Source: Pseudomonas sp. ICMP 561
Lineage (GTDB): Bacteria > Pseudomonadota > Gammaproteobacteria > Pseudomonadales > Pseudomonadaceae
NCBI RefSeq assembly: GCF_002699985.1
Contig: NZ_LKBT01000001.1
Location: 1-64,000 of the forward strand
Direction: 5' to 3'
Length of the DNA: 64,000 nucleotides
The notes beneath the pieces are model-generated. The model made no database searches, was not told where the DNA came from, and saw nothing but the letters and a program-made list of their open reading frames with translations. This document shows, piece by piece, positions 48,017-56,613 of the stretch; position 1 is the stretch's first letter; each line of letters starts with the position of its first letter. A program made the translations under genes and the position numbers.

Positions 48017-49132
48017 TTACTGAATGAAGCGTTCCAGTTGCATTTCTTGCAAGCGGCTCAAGGTGCGGCGGAAGGCAAACGACAGATAGCCCTGGGTGTA
48101 CAGCTCATGCATGGGCACCGCGGCATCGACATATAAAGGCACGCGACGGTCGTAGCATTCGTCCACCAGCGCAATGAAGCGCCGAACGCCGTCGTCGTGG
48201 GGCGACAGCTGCGGCAGTTCACGATCTCCAGCCACTACCTGCTCGACTGCGTCCTCAGTGCCACGGGCGATTTTTGCTTCGCGCTGTGGCGCACTCAGGG
48301 CCGGAACTTCGCTGAGCAATATCGTCGAGAACCGGTCGCACAGCTCAATGAAATCCATGGCGGCCAATGGTTGTTCGCACAAATCAACGTATCGGCACCA
48401 CAACACGGAGTCGCTGTGTTTGATGCTGGTGATGCTGCGATGCCCCACAGGCACTGCGCCACTGGACACCGTTTCGTCGCCCTTGAGCGTCTCGAATACG
48501 GCAGCCAGCGCGCTGTTCTGCCCCGGTGCGGTAACGAAATACCGCTGATGCAGCAGCCCCGGATGCAAGCGATGATCTTCGCCGCCGTCTACCGTGACGA
48601 CTTGCATGTAGCGCTGAATGGCTGCAATGGCAGGCAGAAATCGCTCACGGTTATGACCATGGCTGTACAACTGCTCGGGCGGCTGGTTGGAGGTGCAGAC
48701 CAGCACGACACCTGCTTCGAACATCGCTTGCAGCAAGCCTCCAAGGATGACCGCGTCGCCAATATCCGTGACGAACAGCTCGTCAAAACACATCACCCGC
48801 ACATCACGTCCCAGCTCCTGAGCCACGACCTTGAGCGGGTTGGAGGTGCCGATCAGTTCGAACATGCGCTTATGCACCCAGCGCATGAAGTGATGAAAAT
48901 GCTGACGCCGTGCCGGAACGCTCAGGCTCTCGAAAAAGCGATCCATCAACCAGGTTTTGCCCCGCCCCACCGGGCCCCACAGGTACACGCCCTGCGCCGA
49001 TTTCGGGTTGTCGTTCAGCGCCTGAAAACAGGCCTGCAGCTGTTGAACGGCATGCAACTGCGCGGCGTCCGGCTGAAAACCCAACTGCTCGACGGCCCGC
49101 TCGTAGGCCTGCAACGGTGAAACGGCATTCAT
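48017..49132 (-). CDS. zapE: cell division ATPase ZapE (AFG1-like)
   Basis: A 371-residue AAA+ ATPase with Walker A GPVGRGKT, then MDRFFESL, and Walker B VMCFDELFVTDIGDAVILGGL. ZapE associates with the Z ring and is needed for division under stress and low oxygen. The ATG at 49132 gives MNAVSPLQAYERAV; the open frame continuing to 49390 runs through a palindromic repeat and is not coding. It marks the last core-type gene before the accessory region. Confidence 0.92.
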   Translation of the reverse strand: MNAVSPLQAYERAVEQLGFQPDAAQLHAVQQLQACFQALNDNPKSAQGVYLWGPVGRGKTWLMDRFFESLSVPARRQHFHHFMRWVHKRMFELIGTSNPLKVVAQELGRDVRVMCFDELFVTDIGDAVILGGLLQAMFEAGVVLVCTSNQPPEQLYSHGHNRERFLPAIAAIQRYMQVVTVDGGEDHRLHPGLLHQRYFVTAPGQNSALAAVFETLKGDETVSSGAVPVGHRSITSIKHSDSVLWCRYVDLCEQPLAAMDFIELCDRFSTILLSEVPALSAPQREAKIARGTEDAVEQVVAGDRELPQLSPHDDGVRRFIALVDECYDRRVPLYVDAAVPMHELYTQGYLSFAFRRTLSRLQEMQLERFIQ

Positions 49133-49250
49133 GGGTAGCGCATCGCTCGGTTGAGTGAGGGGGTGCAAGCATATATGAGCAAGTGAACTGATTGCGATCT
49201 GTTGGCTAGTGCAAACCTTGTGGGAGCCGCTCGATCCCAAGGCCCTACGT

Positions 49251-49341
49251 CGTGGGACCGGCTTTAGCCGGGAAGAGGCCCTTACAGTCACCAAAAATTG
49301 ATTGTCAGAAATATCGCCTTCCCGGCTAAAGCCGGTCCCAC
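49251..49341. repeat. intergenic palindrome (GGCTTTAGCCGGGA family)
   Basis: CGTGGGACCGGCTTTAGCCG and mirror CGGCTAAAGCCGGTCCCACT around 45 bases. It stands at the left boundary of the accessory region; a half copy of the same arm stands at its right boundary (61730-61754). Confidence 0.92.
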
Positions 49342-49434
49342 TGGATGGGGTCAACGCATTGGGTTGGGCACGCATGATGGTCATGTCCAAAAATACGTGC
49401 CGACGGGGTCAGATCAATGATCGCCGCCTTTGCG

Positions 49435-50397
49435 CTACTTCGCAGATTCCGGCGCAGCGCCAAGCTGAGGTGCCTGGTTGGACGATGCAGCTCTCAACTC
49501 TGGGCTTTCCAGCACCATCGCCGAGAACAGGGTAAGAAACAGATTTTGTTCCTCGTTCTTGACGGCTGGGAGAATTTTTTCCAAGTAAGAACGAGTCTGC
49601 TCCATCGACCCAGAGATTGGGAGCGAGTGAAAACTGCTCTGCAGGTTTTCTAGTTTTTCCCAAGAGTCCCGTGCAAATTCCTCAGTCATCCAGCCTTCGT
49701 CGAACATCTGCTGGACAAATTCGAAGCTGCGCTCGAACTGCTTGTTCTTGAGGTAGGCCATGGCCAGTTTGTCGATAGCGAGCAGAAAACTCATGATCCT
49801 GTCCTCTTCTTCCGTCGTTTCAGGAGGAACAGAATCCAGAGGAATCAACCCTTGATACATCCTTCTAGCATAGGCTTGTCGTGCTTCCTGATGAGCAATG
49901 ACTCGCGCCTTATACAGGGTGTTTGACTCGATCAGTGGCTCCAGAATCCGCACCCTGTATACCGGTGGCAAGGTGCTCAGCACCGTCGCCAACCAATCCG
50001 TCGACATGAGGCCGTGCTTTTTGAGGTACGCCAGAATCGCCCATTCGCAAAGCACATTTAGGGCACTGAGGCCATCACCTATACGTTCGTCCGTAAGGGC
50101 TGCATGATTCGCTTGATGGGCGCCGTCATTGCCTAATAGCCTGATGCTGTGAAGCCGCTCAATGACATCGGCAGAAAAGAAGTGGCTAAGCAGGCCGATT
50201 CGGGTATTCAAATCACCCCGACGCCACCTAGACTCATCCGCAGGCTCAACGATGTGAACGAAAATCGTTTCGACGATGTTTTCCAAGCAGCTACGGATGC
50301 TCGCAACCTTTTGGTAAGGGATCGGAGATTGTTTCTCGTCGAGGTAGTAAACCAACGCAGACTTGGGCATCAGTGGCAGATTCTCAGCTTCCTGCAC
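49435..50397 (-). CDS. DUF4145-like protein, possible HEPN relative
   Basis: A 320-residue predicted cytosolic helical protein. The N-terminal third contains RLHSIRLLGNDGAHQANHAALTDE (Arg86, Gly-Asn 89-90, His94), the IR..GN..AH pattern of DUF4145 domains. These resemble HEPN folds and often accompany restriction, toxin or abortive-infection proteins. The rest is alpha-helical and unrecognised. It is leftward, as are its neighbours up to the RloC-like gene. A role in defence is only suggested by fold and neighbourhood. Confidence 0.6.
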   Translation of the reverse strand: MQEAENLPLMPKSALVYYLDEKQSPIPYQKVASIRSCLENIVETIFVHIVEPADESRWRRGDLNTRIGLLSHFFSADVIERLHSIRLLGNDGAHQANHAALTDERIGDGLSALNVLCEWAILAYLKKHGLMSTDWLATVLSTLPPVYRVRILEPLIESNTLYKARVIAHQEARQAYARRMYQGLIPLDSVPPETTEEEDRIMSFLLAIDKLAMAYLKNKQFERSFEFVQQMFDEGWMTEEFARDSWEKLENLQSSFHSLPISGSMEQTRSYLEKILPAVKNEEQNLFLTLFSAMVLESPELRAASSNQAPQLGAAPESAK

Positions 50398-51658
50398 GGC
50401 CAGCTCCTTTTAACGGTCATTAGCGAAGAGGGGGCATTAACGAGAGTTGAGGATACTGAATTGAGATCATGAAAATCACCCCTCGCCACGTCCGTCCCCT
50501 TCGAGAACGCGCCCTCAAAATGATGCGCGTGTTACCAGCATGAGCCAGCGGCAAGCACCAATCGCTGGGCAACCGAGAATAGCTGGCTGCCCAAGACCGT
50601 TGTACGGGTGAAGATGCTGGTGAGAACGCTTTTGCCTTGCGTTCAAAACTGAGGCGAGATATCCAGGCCACAGTTGACGAGCGAGGCAATGGCGCTGTCA
50701 GAGCGCGCAAAGTCATCGGGAATAAACCACACTCCCTCACTCTGTTGTCATTGAGCCGGGTCAAGAAGGCTATCACGAAGTCCGAACGTCCCGACTTTCG
50801 GCTTTCGGTGGCAGCTGCAATAGACGGGTCAGTGGCCGTGACCTCAGACCTTTCCTCATTGGTGCCGATCGCCTGCACCACGTCACTCAATGCCGGCCAG
50901 TACTTGAGGTCGTACTGGTACTGAAGACACTCTAAGTCCTCTTTCACATAACTCTCGTAGTGATAATTATGCTCAGGCGTGTCGTGCACGATGCCCAGGA
51001 TGTGGTAGTGGGAGTTCAAACTGAAGGCGACGGCTTGCCCGGTGCTGAGAGACGTTTGGTTATGCCCGCGGTGATGACAGCAACGACAACGGCAGTAGTC
51101 ACGCTTTCACTCGGCCTGTTACGCGCAATCATTACAAGACCAAACGCCGGATGCGCATTGTGTGTGTGTGTGTGTACTGCGGGGTCATCTCAGCCTGACA
51201 TGCCTCGTGCTGGCTGCAGCACCTGCAGCGATTGCAGGAAGGATTTTGGGGAGCCTCGTATTGGTCTTCTTGGCGCCTTGGCTCGCCGATTGATAAGACA
51301 CACAAACGCTGGCAGCACAATGCCACTCTACCCCGAAGAATAGAGGATGCTAGAAATGTTATTTCCATCGTGAAGGAGATGCTCTCCTGACGGCGTGAGC
51401 CGGGCCCAAGTGCCCGAAATAACCGTTTTCAGCGCTAAAGAATTTGGCGCACGAACGATGGCAAAGGTCAGTAGCCAGTCATTGAACGGAAACCGCGATC
51501 AATTTTAAAGATATGGAAAGCATAACTGGTGAGTTCCATTCCCTTCGGACTTTGATCGAGAATCGAATGTTTAAGAGGTATCTTTAGAAGATATCCACTG
51601 CGATGGCTCCAAGTCAGTAAGCTCTCTAAGACGGCAGCGCTAGATCAAGTCAGAGCGA
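50398..51658. other. degenerate intergenic region in the accessory island
   Basis: About 1.26 kb without an intact gene. It holds the broken leftward gene at 50643-51132 and a GT dinucleotide run at about 51159-51175. A 63-codon open frame without a start, 51199-51390 on the plus strand ending IEDARNVISIVKEMLS, may be another remnant. Confidence 0.5.
50643..51132 (-). pseudogene. broken hypothetical gene with two apparent frameshifts
   Basis: Three consecutive frames on the minus strand join into one plausible ~160-residue protein. It begins at ATG 51132 (MIARNRPSESVTTAVVV, a possible membrane helix). It changes frame near 51047-51058 to LSTGQAVAFSLNSHYHILGI and runs on through YVKEDLECLQYQYDLKYWPALS to FVIAFLTRLNDN. 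It changes again near 50740 to QQSEGVWFIPDDFARSDSAI and ends SPQF at the TGA 50643. I recognise no family. The joins are my reading and could be sequencing errors instead of decay. Confidence 0.5.
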
Positions 51659-52579
51659 TTAACTGCTGAATGTGAAATTGCAACGCGTGGCGAAATCAAG
51701 ATCACCACGGAGCTTTTCAACTACCTGAGGCACGATTGCAAGGCTCTTGTTGATGTACGACCGGGCGTCTTCAGTTCGTCCAAGCGAGCACAAGATTTTC
51801 GTCGCATTGATCACAATCGTCTGCACGTTACCGCTTTCAACAGGTTGCAAGTTAATGGCCGTACTGATGCTTTTGAGCGCCGCATCATTGCGTTCAGTCC
51901 GCATTTCAGCGTAAGCCTTGTAGTTCCAAGCCATTGCATCTGAAGTGTTCAGCAACGTTGCCATCTCGAAATTAATTAAAGCCTGCGCGTAGTTACCTTT
52001 CTGGGCAAAGCGTTTACCGGTCGCAATATACTCAGCTGCCGCTATTAACGGTGAGGGCTTATCCGCCTCAACTTGGCGAGGTGGAGTATCGATCCTGAAC
52101 GCGCTCACTTTTTCAAGAATATCGTCTAAATCTTCTTTCGAAAAAATAGCCTTTGCGAGCAGTGTGACTTTCTGTACAGATTCTGGAGCGCTGTCGAAAA
52201 TAAGAGCCCGATTGCTCTGAATGAATCTGGCCTTACTTTCCATTCGATTGCGTTCGACATCGCTTCGCTTGATGAAGAGCTCTTCTTGCTTCTGGCTGAA
52301 ATCCTTCTTCTGTTTATCGACTTCTAACACCATGCGTGCGTCGTTGTTATTGGCATTCGTGCTGTAGGTCGCCGCTGCCAGAATGAGTACTGCGACAGGG
52401 ATTGCGAGTTTGGCCACCAAGTCAACCCGATAGCTTTTGATAGCTACAGCTGTCTTGGTTTCCTCGAGCTTCAGTTTTCTCTGCTCAAGCTCAAGCTTTG
52501 CCATTTCGATGGAAAGCTTTCTCTCATCTAAAGAAGTCGCAGGGCTAGTTTCTTCGAGCATGGCTGTAATAAATTTCAT
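51659..52579 (-). CDS. membrane-anchored TPR protein of unknown function
   Basis: A 306-residue protein. Residues 18-45 are a charged coiled coil (LDERKLSIEMAKLELEQRKLKLEE) and a single membrane helix lies at about 54-72 (LVAKLAIPVAVLILAAATY). A second charged helix spans 84-115 (VDKQKKDFSQKQEELFIKRSDVERN). The C-terminal half (about 185-300) has TPR-like helical pairs, including GNYAQALINFEMATLLNTSDAMAWNYKAYAEM. No enzyme motif is seen. It lies on the same strand as the RloC-like ATPase but is separated from it by 600 bases. Confidence 0.65.
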   Translation of the reverse strand: MKFITAMLEETSPATSLDERKLSIEMAKLELEQRKLKLEETKTAVAIKSYRVDLVAKLAIPVAVLILAAATYSTNANNNDARMVLEVDKQKKDFSQKQEELFIKRSDVERNRMESKARFIQSNRALIFDSAPESVQKVTLLAKAIFSKEDLDDILEKVSAFRIDTPPRQVEADKPSPLIAAAEYIATGKRFAQKGNYAQALINFEMATLLNTSDAMAWNYKAYAEMRTERNDAALKSISTAINLQPVESGNVQTIVINATKILCSLGRTEDARSYINKSLAIVPQVVEKLRGDLDFATRCNFTFSS

Positions 52580-53190
52580 GTTGCGAGTTAAGAAAAAAGC
52601 CTCAGGAACGCTGAAGCATATATCGAGCGAATTAAAAACTTAGGTTGTAATTTTTGGGGATACAGCCCAAGCAAAACGCAGTTATCAGTCTTATTCTGAA
52701 AAAGCTGAGGTATCAGCACCAGACTGTGATCGCTCAAACGTTAGATTGACTTTTGGGAAACTAGGGGTGCAGCTACCACCAAGGTTATCCATTACCGCTG
52801 AGGCAAGGAGCGATGGTGTTTACACACCGACTCCCAACGACCAAAGCGGAAACGTTCGTATTGTCGTACAGGTACGACTTTGGCATGACTAGTCATGACG
52901 ATATTTCCATTTTTTCTCAGCGTTGCCGCTGATAGCCTTTGCGCCCCATGCGCAAAGCTATGCGGGCTGGGAAGTCAGGCAGGATGGAAATGGAAATCCG
53001 TTGGTGGTAGCTGCGCCCCTATGTTAACAGGCTGACTTGCAGCAGGAAAGCAGAAAAATAGCGTTTGGCCATTAGTGCGTTTAATTTTCTATGACCAAGG
53101 TAGCCATCCCGCACCTCCCCTGCCCGATACTTACGTCTGAAAATTTCCTCTGAGGAGCGCCTTCTTAGGGGCTCAATTCCAGAGTCCGTC
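52580..53190. other. gene-poor gap between the TPR and RloC-like genes
   Basis: About 600 bases with the headless remnant at 52644-52892 and a perfect hairpin CTTTGCGC / GCGCAAAG at 52937-52957 with a five-base loop and no U-tract. Nothing else is recognisable. Confidence 0.5.
52644..52892 (+). pseudogene. headless 3' remnant of an unknown gene
   Basis: On the plus strand an 82-codon frame without any ATG runs from the TAG at 52641 to the TAG at 52890. It reads like real protein: SYQSYSEKAEVSAPDCDRSN, LTFGKLGVQLPPRLSITAEA and GNVRIVVQVRLWHD. It looks like the C-terminal end of a beta-rich protein whose 5' part was lost when the neighbouring TPR gene arrived. Family unknown. Confidence 0.45.
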
Positions 53191-55413
53191 TCACTCCTCT
53201 CCAGCATCACCCTCTTTTTCTTCAGCCTCTCCCATCATCATACTGTAGTGCTCTGGGTATCCGGACTCAATGAACACCGCCTTGAATTTTTCAATGAGTT
53301 TGTTGGACTCCCATCCGCCAAAGTCGGTGATATTGATCGCAGTGCCGTGTGATTCCCGATTGATGTAGCGATAGAGGGGCTTGAACTCTCCGCTGTCTTT
53401 CTTTTCCAACGACTCCAGAGCCTTGAGCAAATCGTCTCTTTTGTGAATGAAACTAAAATAGTGCTCAAGCACGTTGCGCATCATGTTAGGTAACACGGTG
53501 GCATGCACCTTTGCCTGGCTCGCGTCCTTGATTACTTGCCAGTACGTTTCGTAGTCGTTCTTGATTTCACCGTGGCCTAGCACAGTAATTTCGCTGAACT
53601 CACCCTTCACAACCCGGAAACATTTGTATTTTCTGACAATACTCAGCGGTGCATTCTTAAGGAGTTCGTGAAAGAAAAACAGGTTATGGGTCAGCACCAA
53701 GACCTTTTTGAAGTTGGCGTCGGGTCGCAGAATTCGGTGATAGATGTGAGCGGCAACCTCATAGACATAGTTGTGCGAAAGGCTAGAAATCGGGTCGTCG
53801 ATGACGACGACGCGGCTACCCAAAACCACGGGCGAATCAGCCTCGACACTGCCCATACAGAGCTCAAGAAAGTAGAGGAAGGTCACTAGGGTTTTCTCAC
53901 CTTCACTCAATGACTGGAAGACATCCCCTGAGCCCTGAGGACGGACGAGCCGATAACTGGTTTGATCGCTTGGTTCCTTTTCAATGGAAAAACCACTAAG
54001 GCCTATACTGGCAAGCGAATCGTTTATGTTCTTTACCGACTCTTCAATATTGGTAATTTGCGATCGATGCGCTGAGATGGATGCCCGAATAACCTTCGAA
54101 TCGTTATCTAGGACAACCAGGCTCTCGTCGCATTCCTTAAGTTTCAAATCCAAGTCATGAGAGGCTTCTTTGTGTGCCTGGATGATGGAGTCTGCCTGTT
54201 TTCGCAGGAGTAGCCACACCTCCTGATTGATTGCCTCGAGTAGCTGATCCTTCTTGATGATCCTGTCGTTGTACTCCTCAATCTTTAACCGCTCCGCTTC
54301 GATGGCAGTATTGAGTCTTTCAATAATGTCAGCGGTTGATTGAAGTTTGATGACTTTCGAGACATAAGATTTCTTTTCGCTGATTTTTGAGATGTTATCG
54401 CCAAAGGCTTTGACCAAGTCAGCCACGGCCTTCACAAATACGGGATCTTCCTGGATCGCCGAGCTTTTGTAAGGCTCACTGTCCAAGATTGTCAGGAGCG
54501 AGCGGGTGGCATGATCGTAGCTTTCCTTGAGCAACAGCAGTGTTTGGATTTTATCGTCGTAGCTTTTATCGAAGAGTAGTTTGACGTGAGACTGGAAGTC
54601 GTGGGGAAGTACCTGCTGACAGAGTGGGCACTGGCCCTCAGATTCAGCCACAAAGGGCATCGCGCTCTTGACCCAGTCCGAGTTCCCAAGCTTCTCGATT
54701 AGCCCTGCCAGATACGAGTCTCCTGAAGGCGTGATGATTTCGCTAAAAATTGTATGGTCTTCAGTGGCGGAGGCCTTGAATACGATATGCGCCAGATCGG
54801 CTAAAAGCTCGCCATCAGAAGACTGCAGGGCCTGCGCAGCTTCAGCCAGCTCCGTCGCTGCACGCGTTACTCCCGTGGGGAGAGCCATGGTTTCCAAGCT
54901 GTTCTTGAACTTTACTTTGTTGGTGTGAAATCCGTCGAAACAATAGTGAAGGTTGTCTCGCTGGAGGTCTTTTTTGATTTCCCAGAGCAGCTCCTTGTAT
55001 CGGTCATCCTCCTTGGTAAGCAGATCGGCAAATTTTTGTCGATTATTAACGACATCCTGGCGCTGTAATCTCGTTTCTTCTAAACGCTGCTCATCCTCAC
55101 GGATCGCTGCTTCAGCTTCGATATTACCCTGATTGAGCGTGAAGATCCCAGGGTGGGTTTGTTGGTGAAAATTTTTCTCTACAAACGCTTGGCTGTAGAC
55201 AAATAGCTGATCCTGATTAATCGAAGGCACAACCCGACAGTGCTCGTAGTCCTTGTGTGCGAGATCTTGCAGGTAGTTGGCTATAGTGGATTTGCCGCTG
55301 CCGTTCAGCCCATAGATGAGGTTTACGCGCGTCAATGGCCCGAGCGTGACTGACGTTTCTGAGGAATAGCTGGTAACGCCTTTAAGAGATACATGTTCGA
55401 TCATGAGAGCCAT
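53191..55413 (-). CDS. RloC/PrrC-like AAA_13 ATPase, candidate anticodon nuclease
   Basis: A 740-residue ABC/SMC-type ATPase. Walker A is GLNGSGKST (35-43). A long coiled-coil region is interrupted by a zinc-hook-like CPLC (Cys262, Cys265). The ABC signature is LSEGEK (502-507) and Walker B VVVIDDP (535-541), with the H-loop VLVLTHN. The C-terminus has R646-NVL-E650 and YINRESH with R682 and His689. The R-x3-E plus downstream His resembles the catalytic triad of the PrrC/RloC anticodon nucleases, and R-x6-H fits the HEPN pattern. The zinc hook and length favour RloC. These proteins cleave tRNA anticodon loops after phage or DNA-damage signals. Nuclease activity here is inferred. Confidence 0.8.
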   Translation of the reverse strand: MALMIEHVSLKGVTSYSSETSVTLGPLTRVNLIYGLNGSGKSTIANYLQDLAHKDYEHCRVVPSINQDQLFVYSQAFVEKNFHQQTHPGIFTLNQGNIEAEAAIREDEQRLEETRLQRQDVVNNRQKFADLLTKEDDRYKELLWEIKKDLQRDNLHYCFDGFHTNKVKFKNSLETMALPTGVTRAATELAEAAQALQSSDGELLADLAHIVFKASATEDHTIFSEIITPSGDSYLAGLIEKLGNSDWVKSAMPFVAESEGQCPLCQQVLPHDFQSHVKLLFDKSYDDKIQTLLLLKESYDHATRSLLTILDSEPYKSSAIQEDPVFVKAVADLVKAFGDNISKISEKKSYVSKVIKLQSTADIIERLNTAIEAERLKIEEYNDRIIKKDQLLEAINQEVWLLLRKQADSIIQAHKEASHDLDLKLKECDESLVVLDNDSKVIRASISAHRSQITNIEESVKNINDSLASIGLSGFSIEKEPSDQTSYRLVRPQGSGDVFQSLSEGEKTLVTFLYFLELCMGSVEADSPVVLGSRVVVIDDPISSLSHNYVYEVAAHIYHRILRPDANFKKVLVLTHNLFFFHELLKNAPLSIVRKYKCFRVVKGEFSEITVLGHGEIKNDYETYWQVIKDASQAKVHATVLPNMMRNVLEHYFSFIHKRDDLLKALESLEKKDSGEFKPLYRYINRESHGTAINITDFGGWESNKLIEKFKAVFIESGYPEHYSMMMGEAEEKEGDAGEE

Positions 55414-55686
55414 CCATGGGAAGGAGAAATGTTAAATTGCCACTAACCTATCACTCTGCCGAACGTGTTGCCTACAATGCCCAAAAATATCCACTCATCG
55501 TATTAGCTGCGTAATGCATTCGCGGTCACACTTTAGCCCACGCAACGACCAATCCTTCTAGGCCTCTGTCTTCTATCGCCGACGACCTCATACCCAACAA
55601 AGACCAAGGAGAAGATGAAAAATCCTCCATACGCCCTGTAAGGATTGACGTCCGCACAAAGGCTCTAAACTAGTCGACTTGTTGCC

Positions 55687-55986
55687 CTACGATGCCATCA
55701 GTTCTTGCATCACTCGCTTATGCATTTCTTCAGTCAAACCGCAACCACAAGTTATCGGCATAGTAATTGCACCGATCATTGCCATTGAATTGCGGAACAT
55801 CTCCTGAATAGCTTCAAGTTCAGCAATCATCTCGCTACGCCCGGATTCGGTCATAAAGGAAACGGATTTTTCCGAAAAATATTTGTGTGCAAGCCAGCTT
55901 CGCTGTACTAACACATTTGTCAAAACGGCCTTGATTTCGTCGGTTGGCTGACCTGCGTTTTGGAGGTCCTGAATTAATCTCCCCAT
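55687..55986 (-). CDS. hypothetical protein, probably N-terminally truncated
   Basis: 99 residues from the first ATG (MGRLIQDLQNAGQPTDEI...), ending MHKRVMQELMAS. The same frame stays open and protein-like for ~40 codons upstream to about 56116 (RARNHARCVWRTLTEHWQKE, then FDRYEFKELGQT). That stretch has no ATG, GTG or TTG start. The gene is either read from an unusual start or has lost its 5' end next to the GNAT gene. It is mainly helical, with CGCG near the C-terminus. Family not recognised. Confidence 0.5.
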   Translation of the reverse strand: MGRLIQDLQNAGQPTDEIKAVLTNVLVQRSWLAHKYFSEKSVSFMTESGRSEMIAELEAIQEMFRNSMAMIGAITMPITCGCGLTEEMHKRVMQELMAS

Positions 55987-56116
55987 TGTCTGACCAAGCT
56001 CTTTGAATTCGTATCGGTCGAATTCTTTTTGCCAGTGCTCTGTAAGCGTCCGCCAAACACACCTTGCATGATTACGCGCACGCCCACCTAGCCTCTGATC
56101 AACACATTTTGAGTTG

Positions 56117-56554
56117 TTATTTCAGGCACTTTTCAAAGCGAACATCACCTTCTGGTAAGTTTTCCACGGGTTGCCAGCCGAGATTTCGATAGAAGCCACT
56201 CGCGCGGCTTGCTTCAGCGGTTTCTAGCCATATCGTTTGGTGGTGTTGAAATAGGCAAGCCTCCGCTTTATTCATCAGGCTGCGCCCCAATCCGTGCCCC
56301 TCGAACTCAGGAAGAATGAAAGCAGCGAACACACAACCATCCTCAACATCAACCATGGAAAAACCTACGGGAACACCATCGACTTCGGCGACCCAAGCAC
56401 ATGGAGTCTCTAAAATTGCCTGTCTTATAGTTTCGGGAGTAATGCCCATCTCCGCCAACTGATCATGAGACAAGTGGTTTTCCTGGACACTGGTTCGAAT
56501 ATCAAAAATGGCATTGATATCTGCCGGATTGGCGAGTCTGATTGTTTTTTCCAT
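56117..56554 (-). CDS. GNAT-family N-acetyltransferase
   Basis: A 145-residue GNAT. It begins KTIRLANPADINAIFDIRTSV, has SMVDVEDGCVFAAFILPEFEGHGLGRSLMNKAE as the acetyl-CoA-binding motif A, and RASGFYRNLGWQPVE as motif B. Substrate unknown. It stands immediately beside the end of the IS66 element, upstream and on the same strand as the truncated hypothetical gene. Confidence 0.88.
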   Translation of the reverse strand: MEKTIRLANPADINAIFDIRTSVQENHLSHDQLAEMGITPETIRQAILETPCAWVAEVDGVPVGFSMVDVEDGCVFAAFILPEFEGHGLGRSLMNKAEACLFQHHQTIWLETAEASRASGFYRNLGWQPVENLPEGDVRFEKCLK

Positions 56555-56613
56555 GACGTACTCCGTTGTATTCCATCAACGCGATGGAAAGTATTCTTAC
56601 AGATGTGACGTAA

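Noticed and set aside
51132..51368. 78-codon leftward frame and a GT-repeat near 51159-51175 as a microsatellite-controlled gene
   Set aside because: The frame encodes a Cys/His/Thr-rich nonsense-like sequence through the GT run, and no coding frame on either strand continues cleanly across it.
52937..52957. CTTTGCGC/GCGCAAAG hairpin as an intrinsic terminator
   Set aside because: The stem is perfect but there is no U-tract on either strand, so only an inverted repeat can be claimed.
53019..53210. 63-codon leftward frame overlapping the end of the RloC-like gene
   Set aside because: It overlaps the better-supported gene, is Arg-rich without recognisable features and has no ribosome-binding site.
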